A DNA stretch of 64,000 nt, taken from positions 124,001 through 188,000 of the forward strand of contig NZ_JAHZPC010000003.1 of assembly GCF_019929185.1 (NCBI RefSeq), in the 5' to 3' direction. The translations under genes were made by a program, and so were the position numbers. Positions 56,017 through 64,000 of this stretch are shown here, one piece after another; position 1 is the stretch's first letter, and each line of letters starts with the position of its first letter. The DNA comes from Streptococcus parasanguinis (lineage in GTDB: Bacteria > Bacillota > Bacilli > Lactobacillales > Streptococcaceae). The notes beneath the pieces were generated by a model. It worked only from the letters and a program-made list of their open reading frames with translations. It was not told the DNA's origin and made no database searches.

Positions 56017-58473
56017 CTAGTGTCGATTGCCACGATTTGAGCTGTTTCGATTTGAACTATTGCTGGATGAACTATTGGTTGTCGAATTGTTCTTATTATT
56101 CGACTGATTTCCACTGGAATTACCGAGAATCGCTGCCCAAGCACTTTGATAATCGCTATCCGATCCCCCGATGGCAAAGCGGTATTGAGTGGTTGGCGCT
56201 CCGTTTTTGGCCCAAAGGCTCGTCACCATTTGACCGCTCACATCGATATCCCTACCATTGACATTGACGCGGCCCGGTCTTTCACCAGTCGATTTGAGCA
56301 CTTCAGAGCGGATCACACTCTTATCGAGAGTGAATTTATCCTGAATTCCGAAGAGACTTGGATCTGCTTGGTAGATCGCATTCGCCAACTGCGCCATGTA
56401 TTGGGCATTGTTGTTGTATCCGGTCAAGGTCTGCATGGAAGCATTGTTGTCATGGCCGATCCAACCTCCTAAAGAAACATTAGGGGTGGACAACATGAGC
56501 CACATATCCCCATTTGAGTTAGTGGTACCGGTTTTTCCAATCCAGTCTGCACCTGCCAGCGTTGGGTTGACTTGGCTAATCCGTGACTTAAAGGTCGTTG
56601 TAGCACCAGACGTAATAACCCCGCGCAAGAGATCCTGCATAATCGTTGCCGTTGCTGGAGAGTAAACACGAACAGGATCTGCCTCGTGCTTGTAGACTAC
56701 ATCTCCATCTCGATCAATGATTTGCTCTACCATGTAGCGTTTGAGGTAGTTCCCATTGTTAGCAATGGTTTGGAAACCATTGGTATGTTGGGCAACAGTG
56801 ACCTCAATTCCTCCCCCCATTGGCAGACTCTCAATGCCATATTCAGGGATATCATAGCCCATTTTCTTCATGTAGGATGGAACATCCACACCCTTTTCAC
56901 GAAGGGTCCGGTAAGTCCAGTAAGCTGGAATATTCCACGAGGTATTGAGGGCCTCACGGAGATCCATCATGGCTGTTCCTCGGCTATCCACGTGCATGAT
57001 CGGCTCCCCACTTGAGAAATTAGTGGGGTAGTTAGAAAGGATACTATTACTTCCCATCAAGCCTTGGTCAATGGCAATCCCATAGGCCAACAGCGGCTTG
57101 ATAGTAGATCCTGGGGAACGTTCTGTATCAAAGGCATGGTTGTTTTGGTTACCATCAAAATTCCGACCACCGATAAATCCTAAAACAGCACCCGTTCGGT
57201 TGTCCATCAGGACATTCCCAACTTCTACAAGACCCGTTCCATCATCCAAGACGCTTCCAAAATTCGCGACTGCAGCCTGCATCGCATTGTGAACCGGTTT
57301 GTTAATAGTGGTTTGGATAGTGTAACCACCTTCGCGCAACTCACTCTCAGCTAATTCTTGATAAGCCTTGACGGTTTCATTATTTTTCAGGTCTTGCTTG
57401 GTGACATTGTCTCGCTTGATCAAGTAATCATACATGGCCTCTTTTGCTTCTTCCATTGCTTGGAAGTAGAGGTAGTCATGCGGTGTTTTCTCGATGCCAT
57501 CTGGAGCCATGAAGTCTTTGGTCAAGTCGTACTGAGCATAGGTCTCGTAGTCTTTTTTCGACAAGGCTCCCGTCCGGTACATATTGAACAAAACGTCTTT
57601 GGCACGCGCCAAACCTAACTCGAGGTTTTCCTTGCTCTTTAGGCTACCGTCTGCAGCATAAGGAGAGTAGACAATCGGACTTTGTGGCAAGCCAGCGATA
57701 AAGGCCGCTTGTGGAACGGTCAAGTCTTTGGCAGAGACGCCAAAGATTCCTTGAGCTGCAGCTTCCACACCCGCAATATTTTGTCCCCGATTGTTTCGTC
57801 CAAAAGGCGAAACATTTAAGTAGGTGGTTAGGATTTCATTTTTATCCATTCCCCGCTCTAAAGCCAAGGCATCGACAATCTCTGTCGCCTTACGAGTAAA
57901 GGTTGGAGCGTCTCCCACGACTTGCTGTTTGATCAACTGCTGGGTCAGGGTTGATCCCCCACTTGAGGAACCCACGCCGGCTACAGATCCAAGTGTTGCC
58001 CGAAGAACGGCTTTAGGTACAACCCCCTTGTGGCTTTCAAAATTCTCATCCTCAGTAGCGATCACAGCCTTCTTGACATTGTCCGAAATGGCGTCTCCTG
58101 CTACTGGCGTACGGATCAAATCACTGTCCACTTCTGCAATCAAGCTCTTATCGGAATAGGTCAGTTTTGAAACACTGCTGACATTGCGGACCTGCTGGAC
58201 CAATTCTTCTGTCTTTGGAACCTTGACATTGCTAAAGAGGCTCGCTGCATAACCAATCCCAATCCCTGCGCCAAATAAAAAGAGGCACACAAACAGGGCG
58301 ATCATGACATCCCACAAGAGTTTGAGGGTTCGCAAAAAGGTCGCAAAAATATCACCGACAGACCAGCTACTTTCCTCATTTTTTTCCTTATTCGGAGTTT
58401 CTGTATACATCTTTGCAAAGAATTTTTGAACCTTCTTCCAAAATTCTTGCAGCTTCTCTTTTAATTGATTCAC
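56017..58473 (-). CDS. pbp1b: Class A penicillin-binding protein 1b
   Basis: An 818-residue bifunctional peptidoglycan synthase with a short cytoplasmic part, one transmembrane segment ([20 protein letters not shown]), a GT51 glycosyltransferase domain ([29 protein letters not shown]) and a transpeptidase domain. The latter has [13 protein letters not shown] (SxxK), SWN (SxN) and WIGKTGTT (KTG). The C-terminal tail is rich in Ser and Asn ([16 protein letters not shown]), as in pneumococcal PBP1b. The start is GTG 58473, 9 bases after AAGGAG; the upstream frame to 58527 has no site. It is divergent from tyrS. Confidence 0.95.
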   Translation of the reverse strand: MNQLKEKLQEFWKKVQKFFAKMYTETPNKEKNEESSWSVGDIFATFLRTLKLLWDVMIALFVCLFLFGAGIGIGYAASLFSNVKVPKTEELVQQVRNVSSVSKLTYSDKSLIAEVDSDLIRTPVAGDAISDNVKKAVIATEDENFESHKGVVPKAVLRATLGSVAGVGSSSGGSTLTQQLIKQQVVGDAPTFTRKATEIVDALALERGMDKNEILTTYLNVSPFGRNNRGQNIAGVEAAAQGIFGVSAKDLTVPQAAFIAGLPQSPIVYSPYAADGSLKSKENLELGLARAKDVLFNMYRTGALSKKDYETYAQYDLTKDFMAPDGIEKTPHDYLYFQAMEEAKEAMYDYLIKRDNVTKQDLKNNETVKAYQELAESELREGGYTIQTTINKPVHNAMQAAVANFGSVLDDGTGLVEVGNVLMDNRTGAVLGFIGGRNFDGNQNNHAFDTERSPGSTIKPLLAYGIAIDQGLMGSNSILSNYPTNFSSGEPIMHVDSRGTAMMDLREALNTSWNIPAYWTYRTLREKGVDVPSYMKKMGYDIPEYGIESLPMGGGIEVTVAQHTNGFQTIANNGNYLKRYMVEQIIDRDGDVVYKHEADPVRVYSPATATIMQDLLRGVITSGATTTFKSRISQVNPTLAGADWIGKTGTTNSNGDMWLMLSTPNVSLGGWIGHDNNASMQTLTGYNNNAQYMAQLANAIYQADPSLFGIQDKFTLDKSVIRSEVLKSTGERPGRVNVNGRDIDVSGQMVTSLWAKNGAPTTQYRFAIGGSDSDYQSAWAAILGNSSGNQSNNKNNSTTNSSSSNSSNRNSSNRGNRH

Positions 58474-58591
58474 TGATTCTTTCTCCTTGTTCCCTATATT
58501 ATAGCAGATTAGACCCTTTGTTTTCAATCACAAGAGCGTAGAAATCGTCACTCATTCTTCCTGGGTAAGGACAAGAAAATGATGGAAACCA

Positions 58592-58619
58592 TTGCCATTT
58601 CCGTGGTTTATGGTAGAAT
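58592..58619 (+). promoter_or_regulatory. tyrS promoter
   Basis: TTGCCA (58592-58597), spacer 16, TAGAAT (58614-58619) with TGG just before it (extended -10). No T-box leader is present in the short interval to the gene. Confidence 0.7.
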
Positions 58620-58655
58620 AGAGAAATGAATAAACTTATAAAGGAGAAAAGACAC

Positions 58656-59912
58656 ATGCACATTTTTGATGAGCTAAAAGAGCGTGGTTTGGTATTTCAA
58701 ACGACGGATGAAGAAGCCTTACGCAAAGCACTGGAAGAAGGTCAGGTTTCTTATTATACTGGTTATGATCCAACTGCTGACAGCCTTCACCTTGGTCACT
58801 TGGTTGCCATCTTGACTAGCCGTCGCCTTCAACTAGCAGGCCACAAACCTTATGCGCTCGTTGGCGGTGCGACTGGTCTCATTGGTGATCCGTCCTTCAA
58901 AGATGCTGAACGTAGTCTCCAAACAAAAGAAACTGTACAAGAATGGGTTCGCTCCATTCAAGGGCAATTGTCTCGTTTCCTCGATTTTGAAAATGGTGAC
59001 AATAAAGCCGAAATGGTCAACAACTACGATTGGTTCGGAAGCATTAGCTTTATTGACTTCCTTCGTGATGTCGGAAAATACTTTACAGTCAATGCTATGA
59101 TGAGTAAAGAATCTGTTAAAAAACGGATTGAAACAGGGATTTCTTACACAGAGTTTGCCTACCAAATCATGCAAGGCTATGACTTCTACGTCCTCAACCA
59201 AGAACACAATGTAACCCTTCAAATCGGTGGATCTGACCAATGGGGAAACATGACAGCCGGTACTGAGTTGATGCGTCGTAAAGCAGATAAAACTGGTCAT
59301 GTTATGACTGTGCCTTTGATCACAGATGCAACTGGTAAGAAATTCGGTAAATCAGAAGGCAATGCGGTCTGGCTCAATGCAGACAAAACATCTCCATACG
59401 AAATGTACCAATTCTGGATGAATGTGATGGATGCGGATGCTGTGCGCTTCTTGAAGATCTTCACTTTCTTGTCACTTGATGAGATTGAAGAGATCCGTAA
59501 ACAGTTTGAGGTTGCTCCTCATGAACGCTTGGCTCAAAAGATCTTGGCGCGTGAAGTGGTTACCCTTGTCCACGGCGAAGAAGCCTACAAGGAAGCCCTC
59601 AACATCACAGAACAACTCTTTGCAGGAAACATCAAAAACCTTTCTGTTAAAGAACTCAAACAAGGCCTTCGTGGTGTGCCAAACTACCAGGTCCAAGCAG
59701 AAGACAACCTCAACATTGTTGAACTCTTGGTCACAGCTGGTGTGGTCAATTCTAAACGCCAAGCCCGCGAAGATGTTCAAAACGGAGCTATCTACGTCAA
59801 CGGCGAACGCATCCAAGACCTCGACTATGTCTTGAGCGACAGCGATAAATTAGAAAATGAATTGACCGTTATCCGTCGCGGTAAGAAAAAATACTTTGTT
59901 TTGACTTATTAA
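58656..59912 (+). CDS. tyrS: Tyrosyl-tRNA synthetase
   Basis: A 418-residue class I synthetase that charges tRNA-Tyr. The HIGH-like motif is HLGHLVAI, the KMSKS-like motif [11 protein letters not shown], and the tyrosine pocket [14 protein letters not shown]-terminal S4 RNA-binding domain is present ([20 protein letters not shown]). The start is ATG 58656, 9 bases after AAGGAG; the longer frame to 58626 lacks a site. Confidence 0.97.
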   Translation: MHIFDELKERGLVFQTTDEEALRKALEEGQVSYYTGYDPTADSLHLGHLVAILTSRRLQLAGHKPYALVGGATGLIGDPSFKDAERSLQTKETVQEWVRSIQGQLSRFLDFENGDNKAEMVNNYDWFGSISFIDFLRDVGKYFTVNAMMSKESVKKRIETGISYTEFAYQIMQGYDFYVLNQEHNVTLQIGGSDQWGNMTAGTELMRRKADKTGHVMTVPLITDATGKKFGKSEGNAVWLNADKTSPYEMYQFWMNVMDADAVRFLKIFTFLSLDEIEEIRKQFEVAPHERLAQKILAREVVTLVHGEEAYKEALNITEQLFAGNIKNLSVKELKQGLRGVPNYQVQAEDNLNIVELLVTAGVVNSKRQAREDVQNGAIYVNGERIQDLDYVLSDSDKLENELTVIRRGKKKYFVLTY

Positions 59913-59918
59913 GAAAGT

Positions 59919-59953
59919 AAAACCACGAAGTTTGGTATGAACTTCGTGGTTTT
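59919..59953. terminator. Terminator after tyrS
   Basis: AAAACCACGAAGTT/AACTTCGTGGTTTT stem, 7 bases after the stop, suited to both tyrS and the convergent DUF3021 gene. Confidence 0.9.
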
Positions 59954-59974
59954 CTTATACACTTTTTTCTGGGA

Positions 59975-60391
59975 CTATTTCCCTTTTCTGCGATGCAACA
60001 AAGCTTGGTTAATTCGTTGAGTTTTTTTATGGAGCTGCCAAATCTGGTACAGCCAGATCAGGCCGTAAATGGCTAGAAAGATCAACCAAGGAATCGGGCT
60101 CCGTAAGGCTGTCCCCCAGCCAAAAAACAAGTAGGTTAATGCTAAGATGGCAGCTGTCACAACTAAATGCAAGGCCACACGCAAACTATAGGTCAAAAAC
60201 TCTTCTTCCTCAAGAATGAATGTCAAGACTCCCATTGTCCCACTCATCAAAAAGATCGCCAGGATATTGCGGACATTTACAGCGGGATAGACGATGTTGG
60301 GATAGACATGGGATAATAACACCAAACACAAATAAAAGAAGGATCCTGTCCTCATACCAGATACAAAATAAGCTATAACTCGTTTCATCAC
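59975..60391 (-). CDS. DUF3021 family membrane protein
   Basis: A 138-residue protein with four hydrophobic segments (GSFFYLCLVLLSHVY, NILAIFLMSGTMGVLTFIL, VALHLVVTAAILALTYLFF, WLIFLAIYGLIWLYQIW) and a basic C-terminus. DUF3021 genes usually stand next to a LytTR gene. In the LytTR regulatory systems of S. mutans (HdrRM, BrsRM) the membrane partner inhibits the regulator. That role is inferred here. It is the last gene of the ABC/LytTR operon. Confidence 0.87.
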   Translation of the reverse strand: MMKRVIAYFVSGMRTGSFFYLCLVLLSHVYPNIVYPAVNVRNILAIFLMSGTMGVLTFILEEEEFLTYSLRVALHLVVTAAILALTYLFFGWGTALRSPIPWLIFLAIYGLIWLYQIWQLHKKTQRINQALLHRRKGK

Positions 60392-60397
60392 TTTCTC

Positions 60398-60853
60398 CTA
60401 CACCCCTAAATAATCCATCAAGGATTTGACATATTTCCGACTGACACTTGATTTTACTCCGCGTGTCAGTTTAGCCATCATATTGCCTGAAAAACTATCC
60501 GATAGCGATTCCAAATGGTCGATATTCATCACCGCGTGGCGGGATATCTGTAAAAAATTACGACGATTAATCCGATGTTGAAAATTTGTCAAAGTATCTC
60601 TGACGATGAACGTTTTGTCTGTCGTATAAATGGTTAGCTGATTCTTATCAATCTCGGCTAGAATAATGTCATCAATTTTCACCATGATCAAATGATCATC
60701 TGTTTTGATAGGGATCACTACTTGATTCACTGTCGAAAATTGTTCGAGATAGTCCATCACCTCTCGTGCTTGATCGGATAATTGCTTGGCTTGAATGACC
60801 ACACAGGGGTTGTTTTCTGGGATATCCTGTTTTTCCTCAAAACGAATCTTCAT
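60398..60853 (-). CDS. Stand-alone LytTR-domain transcription regulator
   Basis: A 151-residue regulator without receiver domain. The LytTR domain occupies about residues 45-151 (LIMVKIDDIILAEIDKNQLTIY, LTNFQHRINRRNFLQISRHAVM). I start it at MKIRFEEK (60853); an in-frame ATG six codons upstream lies at the permease stop. Without a receiver it cannot be a classical response regulator; control by the DUF3021 partner is the known scheme. Direct targets, perhaps its own operon, are unknown. Confidence 0.88.
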   Translation of the reverse strand: MKIRFEEKQDIPENNPCVVIQAKQLSDQAREVMDYLEQFSTVNQVVIPIKTDDHLIMVKIDDIILAEIDKNQLTIYTTDKTFIVRDTLTNFQHRINRRNFLQISRHAVMNIDHLESLSDSFSGNMMAKLTRGVKSSVSRKYVKSLMDYLGV

Positions 60854-60871
60854 TCCTACTCCAATTCTCAC

Positions 60872-61714
60872 TTACTCTCTTTTATTCGATCTTTTTGCTA
60901 AGGAAACCCAAATCCCCAAAGCTAGAAGAATACCACCTAACACTATAAGGTATGTTTGTTCCTTTGTCAATAACGCTTGCCATTTGAGCTGAACGCCCAT
61001 TTTTTCTTGAAATTCTCGAAGAAGATCATCTCGCCCCTTAAAGGCTTCGCTCACTGCTTCTTTCATGAGTACTTGTCGATAAAGTGCAGCAATATAAGTT
61101 GCTGGAGTACATTTCATTAGTAGTTGTGCAAAATCAGGTAGAACACCTAAAGGTACATAAGTCCCTACCAAAAAACCAGAAGCTGTACCCACTATGGTCG
61201 CAAACTTCCCAAGACTGTCTACGGAATGGAAAAAATAAACAAAAATAGCATTCACTAAACTAGAAAGCAGGCTACTAAGCAGCATGATGAGGAGTACCTC
61301 AGGTAATAGAGAAAGGGTTGGAACTTCTCTAAAATAGCCGCACATCAGCACATACATAAGGGCCTGCATGAAAAAAGAGATGATGATTGCGCTCGTTAGA
61401 TACGAAAATGGTAACCGCCACTTTCCTTGATCCGATAAATAAAGATCCTGATCTACTTGATGTTCACGATCCTTTACTAACTGAGTCAGGGCAGCCAGAC
61501 TTGTCGTAATCCCTGTCACAGCCAGCGTCCCACTCATTAACCAATTATTTAACACAGGACCACTATTGGGGAGCTGAGCCCAAGCGTCTGTTAGATTTTT
61601 TTGAAGAAAAATAATATAGAGAACAAAGGAAATCAAGGCTCCCAACAGGGAGAAGAAAACTCCTGAACGATTCCTAAAATACAATAAAAAATTTCGCTTT
61701 AGTAAGGCTAGCAT
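60872..61714 (-). CDS. ABC-2 type transporter permease
   Basis: A 280-residue membrane protein with six hydrophobic segments (VFFSLLGALISFVLYIIFL, a periplasmic loop, MSGTLAVTGITTSLAALTQL, IIISFFMQALMYVLMCGYF, VLLIMLLSSLLSSLVNAIFV, GTASGFLVGTYVPLGVLP, YLIVLGGILLALGIWVSL). Its first codon overlaps the last base of the ATPase gene. It is a drug or peptide exporter-like permease of unknown substrate. Confidence 0.88.
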   Translation of the reverse strand: MLALLKRNFLLYFRNRSGVFFSLLGALISFVLYIIFLQKNLTDAWAQLPNSGPVLNNWLMSGTLAVTGITTSLAALTQLVKDREHQVDQDLYLSDQGKWRLPFSYLTSAIIISFFMQALMYVLMCGYFREVPTLSLLPEVLLIMLLSSLLSSLVNAIFVYFFHSVDSLGKFATIVGTASGFLVGTYVPLGVLPDFAQLLMKCTPATYIAALYRQVLMKEAVSEAFKGRDDLLREFQEKMGVQLKWQALLTKEQTYLIVLGGILLALGIWVSLAKRSNKRE

Positions 61715-62580
61715 TAGCGGACCTCCCTTCCTGTAAGTGCAATAAAGGCATCATCCATGGTCCCTGGACGAAACTCAAAATGGGCTAAATTATCTCTAAC
61801 TTGCGCCAGGTAATCAATGGCTTCCCTTTCACTCTTGGGTTGAAAAATATACTCCAATTGACTTTGTTGCTCTACTGACATTCCTGAAGATTTGAGACTT
61901 TCTATCTGCTGCATCTCCTTGAAACGAATCTTTAAGATATTAGTAGCATACTGACTCTTAATATCTAGTGCCGATCCTTGAGCAATCACTTCCCCATGGT
62001 CTACAATATAAATTTGATCAGCTTCATCTGCTTCGTCAAGATAATGCGTGGTCAATACAACGGTCATTCCCTCTTCTCTCTGCAATTGATAGAGCAAATC
62101 CCAAATAGACTTCCGGGTTTGGATATCCAAACCTGTCGTTGGCTCATCTAAGAACAAAAGGTCTGGACTGTGTAGTAGAGCACGCGCAATGTCAACCCGA
62201 CGCTTTTGGCCACCTGAAAGCGTTCCGTATTTCTGCTTTTGGAAAGCTGATAGGCCTAGCCGATCAATAAGATCAGACACACGATTTGGTTTTAGGTCTT
62301 TGTACTGTCTAGCACGAATGGTCAGATTTTCCCTAACCGTCAGCATCTCATCTAAGACACTAGTCTGGAAGACCACACCAATTTTCGTACCTGGTTCATA
62401 GATGATTTCACCTTGCGTTGGTTGTTTCAAACCAATCAACATGGAAATCGTTGTTGATTTCCCTGCCCCATTTGGTCCTAGAATCGCATTAAACGTTCCC
62501 TTTTCAAACTGTAAGTGAATATTGTTTACGGCTAAATGATTTCCATATCGTTTACTGATGTTTTTAGCTTGTAATATCAT
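61714..62580 (-). CDS. ABC transporter ATP-binding protein
   Basis: A 288-residue nucleotide-binding subunit with Walker A GPNGAGKSTT (about residue 36), signature LSGGQKRRVD (about 121), Walker B LLFLDEPTTGLD (about 141) and switch TTHYLDEADEAD. The C-terminal 70 residues match the extension of DrrA/NodI-like exporter ATPases. AAGGAGAG precedes the ATG. It is the first gene of the ABC-permease-LytTR-DUF3021 unit. The hxlR terminator just upstream leaves little room for a separate promoter. Confidence 0.92.
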   Translation of the reverse strand: MILQAKNISKRYGNHLAVNNIHLQFEKGTFNAILGPNGAGKSTTISMLIGLKQPTQGEIIYEPGTKIGVVFQTSVLDEMLTVRENLTIRARQYKDLKPNRVSDLIDRLGLSAFQKQKYGTLSGGQKRRVDIARALLHSPDLLFLDEPTTGLDIQTRKSIWDLLYQLQREEGMTVVLTTHYLDEADEADQIYIVDHGEVIAQGSALDIKSQYATNILKIRFKEMQQIESLKSSGMSVEQQSQLEYIFQPKSEREAIDYLAQVRDNLAHFEFRPGTMDDAFIALTGREVR

Positions 62581-62611
62581 GTTCTCTCTCCTTTTGATAG
62601 AACCAGTCTAG

Positions 62612-62639
62612 CAAAAAAGCCGTTTAAAAAACGGCTTTT
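62612..62639 (-). terminator. hxlR terminator
   Basis: AAAAGCCGTTT/AAACGGCTTTT stem with a T-run on the minus strand. Read-through here may supply the ABC operon. Confidence 0.85.
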
Positions 62640-62704
62640 GAGGATAAGTGGTCAAAATGAAGAGATGAGTGGTGAGATCGGAGAGATTAAAATGAGGAAA
62701 AAAT

Positions 62705-63022
62705 TTATTGCAGCCATTCTTTTCCCCATTGATTCAAGTCCTTTAAAATTGGCATCAGTGAATTGCCTTTTTCTGTCAGCTCATATTCTGTATGGAGTGG
62801 CATCGTTTCAAAATCATATTTCTCAATCAATTGGTTCTCTATTAAAACATCTAATCCACGTGTCAAACTGATAGTTGTAATCCCTTCAACTTCTCTTCTC
62901 AATTGATTGAAACGGACTCTCTTATGCTTGTTTATAATCCATAATATATTCATCCTCCATTTCCCACCAACCACATCTAAGACTCGAGACATACTACAGT
63001 TCCAATTTTTATTTGTTAACAT
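62705..63022 (-). CDS. HxlR-family transcription regulator
   Basis: A 105-residue winged-helix protein. The HxlR hallmark is at the start: a Cys (NWNCSMSRVLDVVGGKWRMN, Cys9), often a redox or aldehyde sensor in the family. The helix-turn-helix (RVRFNQLRREVEGITTISLT) and wing (LHTEYELTEKGNSL) follow. It is divergent from the YciI-like gene with 87 bases between the starts, and probably controls it or itself. The small Cys-centred domain suggests response to electrophiles or oxidants; the signal is not visible. Confidence 0.9.
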   Translation of the reverse strand: MLTNKNWNCSMSRVLDVVGGKWRMNILWIINKHKRVRFNQLRREVEGITTISLTRGLDVLIENQLIEKYDFETMPLHTEYELTEKGNSLMPILKDLNQWGKEWLQ

Positions 63023-63109
63023 TTTTTCTCCTTACAAAAATGTGCCTACTATTCAGGTAGTTTGTAAAGTATTATAATCTATTTATCATTTATTTTAAAG
63101 GAGTCACTT

Positions 63110-63427
63110 ATGTTTATTGTAAATCTTACCTATATCAAGCCCCTTGATGAAGTTGAAAAATTCTTAGAAAAACACATAGAGTTTTTAAATCAGTATTATA
63201 CAAAAGGTCATTTTATCGCATCTGGAAGGAAAAATCCAAGGACCGGCGGTATCATTCTCATGAGAGCTAAAAATAAAGAAGCCGTTCAAGAAATCATTAC
63301 ACACGATCCATTCTATCAAAATGAGATTGCTCAATATGAGATCATTGAATTTGAGGCAAGTAAGTATTGCCCAGAATTGAAAAACGTCCTGAACAGTCCA
63401 TTGGACGAAAATGAGGAAATTAAATAA
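63110..63427 (+). CDS. YciI-like family protein
   Basis: A 105-residue ferredoxin-like alpha/beta protein of the YciI family (MFIVNLTYIKPLDEVEKFLE, HFIASGRKNPRTGGIILMRA, HDPFYQNEIAQYEIIEFEA), with the conserved His-Asp pair at HDPF. The function of the family is poorly defined. TATAAT at about 63073 and AAAGGAGTCACTT before the ATG give clear start signals. It is paired divergently with hxlR. Confidence 0.88.
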   Translation: MFIVNLTYIKPLDEVEKFLEKHIEFLNQYYTKGHFIASGRKNPRTGGIILMRAKNKEAVQEIITHDPFYQNEIAQYEIIEFEASKYCPELKNVLNSPLDENEEIK

Positions 63428-63499
63428 AGAGACTCAAGGTCCACTCAATACCGCGTAGATTCGTTAAAAAAGTGTGACTTAATCCCATTAAAGCATCGG

Positions 63500-63528
63500 T
63501 TGCTATCTAGAGGCTCTTTTGTTACACT
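63500..63528 (+). promoter_or_regulatory. rlmA promoter, possibly leaderless
   Basis: TTGCTA (63500-63505), spacer 17, TACACT (63523-63528). The expected transcript start, 6 to 8 bases after the -10 box, coincides with the ATG at 63535, and there is no Shine-Dalgarno sequence. Confidence 0.65.
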
Positions 63529-63534
63529 ACTAAT

Positions 63535-64000
63535 ATGAATACACCGATCAAACCAAAATTACAACGATTTCAAACAGTCACTGCTTTTGCCTGTCCCATC
63601 TGTCAACTGGACCTAGAACTTGTGGAGACCAGTTTTAAATGTCCCAAGGGCCATTCTTTTGATTTAGCGAAATTTGGCTATGTCAACCTGGCTCCCCAGA
63701 TCAAACAATCAAAGGACTATGACAAAGAAAATTTCCAGAATCGCCAGCTAATCCTAGAAGCAGGTTTTTATGAGCCGATTCTAACAGCGATCGGACAAAA
63801 AATTCCGACCAGTGATGCCAGAATTCTAGATATCGGTTGCGGAGAAGGTTATTACTCCCGAAAACTACAAGAAGCCTATCCCGAAGCTACTTTCTATGCC
63901 TTTGATCTTTCCAAGGAATCTGTGCAACTAGCTGCCAAGAGTGACGCTAGCTGGAAGGTCAATTGGTTTGTAGGAGACTTGGCTCATTTACCCATTCAAT
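63535..64000 (+). CDS. rlmA: 23S rRNA (guanine-N1)-methyltransferase RlmA (5' part)
   Basis: The first 155 residues are present and the frame runs off the right edge. The N-terminal zinc finger is visible (CPICQLDLEL and KCPKGHSFD: three Cys, one His), followed by the RlmA-typical GYVNLAPQIKQSKDYDKENF and SAM motif I ILDIGCGEGYYS (about residue 95). It methylates G745 or G748 of 23S rRNA; Gram-positive members are RlmA(II) (TlrB-like). The ATG at 63535 follows a promoter so closely that the mRNA may lack a leader. Confidence 0.93.
   Translation, partial: MNTPIKPKLQRFQTVTAFACPICQLDLELVETSFKCPKGHSFDLAKFGYVNLAPQIKQSKDYDKENFQNRQLILEAGFYEPILTAIGQKIPTSDARILDIGCGEGYYSRKLQEAYPEATFYAFDLSKESVQLAAKSDASWKVNWFVGDLAHLPIQ

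Overview
The window is chromosomal DNA of a Streptococcus. The mitis/sanguinis side of the genus is indicated by the gene content and order: fimA-tpx manganese locus, groESL next to a Lev-type PTS, the comG operon followed by ytxK and ackA, rpoB-rpoC next to pbp1b and tyrS, and a fused folB-folK as in pneumococcal sulD. The FimA fragment looks closest to S. parasanguinis, but the species is an inference. There is no insertion sequence, prophage or CRISPR array. Most genes lie on the minus strand.

Layout. 1-3.2 kb: end of fimA, tpx, a DUF3114-like gene and the manganese regulator scaR. 3.2-11.4 kb: dtd, rel, rsmE, prmA, an acetyltransferase, a NUDIX protein, two uncharacterised genes and rarA. 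11.4-11.8 kb: a 6S RNA candidate followed by tRNA-Lys(CUU). 12-16.4 kb: a ComDE/BlpRH-like two-component system and an ABC transporter that carries a 21-bp-phased LytTR operator. 16.4-17.4 kb: a gene-free stretch with a structured RNA candidate, a MITE-like repeat and a three-unit hairpin array. 17.4-27.6 kb: groESL under a CIRCE element, the levQRST sensory genes, the levDEFGX PTS operon, and competence gene ssbB. 27.6-32 kb: ytpR, a thioredoxin, a DUF4651 gene, pepA and a DUF1846 gene. 32-36.7 kb: the folate operon folP-folC-folE-folBK and a CPBP protease. 36.8-43.2 kb: ackA, ytxK, comGA-GG and a DUF1033 gene. 43.4-48 kb: an exopolysaccharide synthase-type operon. 48.3-59.9 kb: rpoC, rpoB, pbp1b, tyrS. 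60-64 kb: an ABC transporter/LytTR/DUF3021 operon, an HxlR regulator with a YciI-like gene, and the start of rlmA.

Most notable is the operon at 43.4-48 kb on the minus strand. It holds a UDP-GlcNAc 2-epimerase, a membrane protein with a degenerate GGDEF domain, a tiny membrane protein interrupted by a seven-T tract, a processive family 2 glycosyltransferase and a GH8 glycosidase. This is the gene set of synthase-dependent polysaccharide systems such as Listeria pss. The GGDEF motif is lost (SDGNF), but a conservative KxxE stands exactly where the RxxD ligand-binding I-site would be. A streptococcus is not expected to use cyclic di-GMP, so the ligand is an open question.

Other structure not explained by genes: two copies of a 130-bp element with three hairpins and a compensatory base-pair change; two copies of a 174-bp element with terminal inverted repeats; a three-unit hairpin array behind groEL; a possible attenuator in the rpoB leader; and paired inverted repeats plus a cre-like site at the levD promoter. 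Competence control is visible as the same TTCGAATA box before ssbB and comGA.
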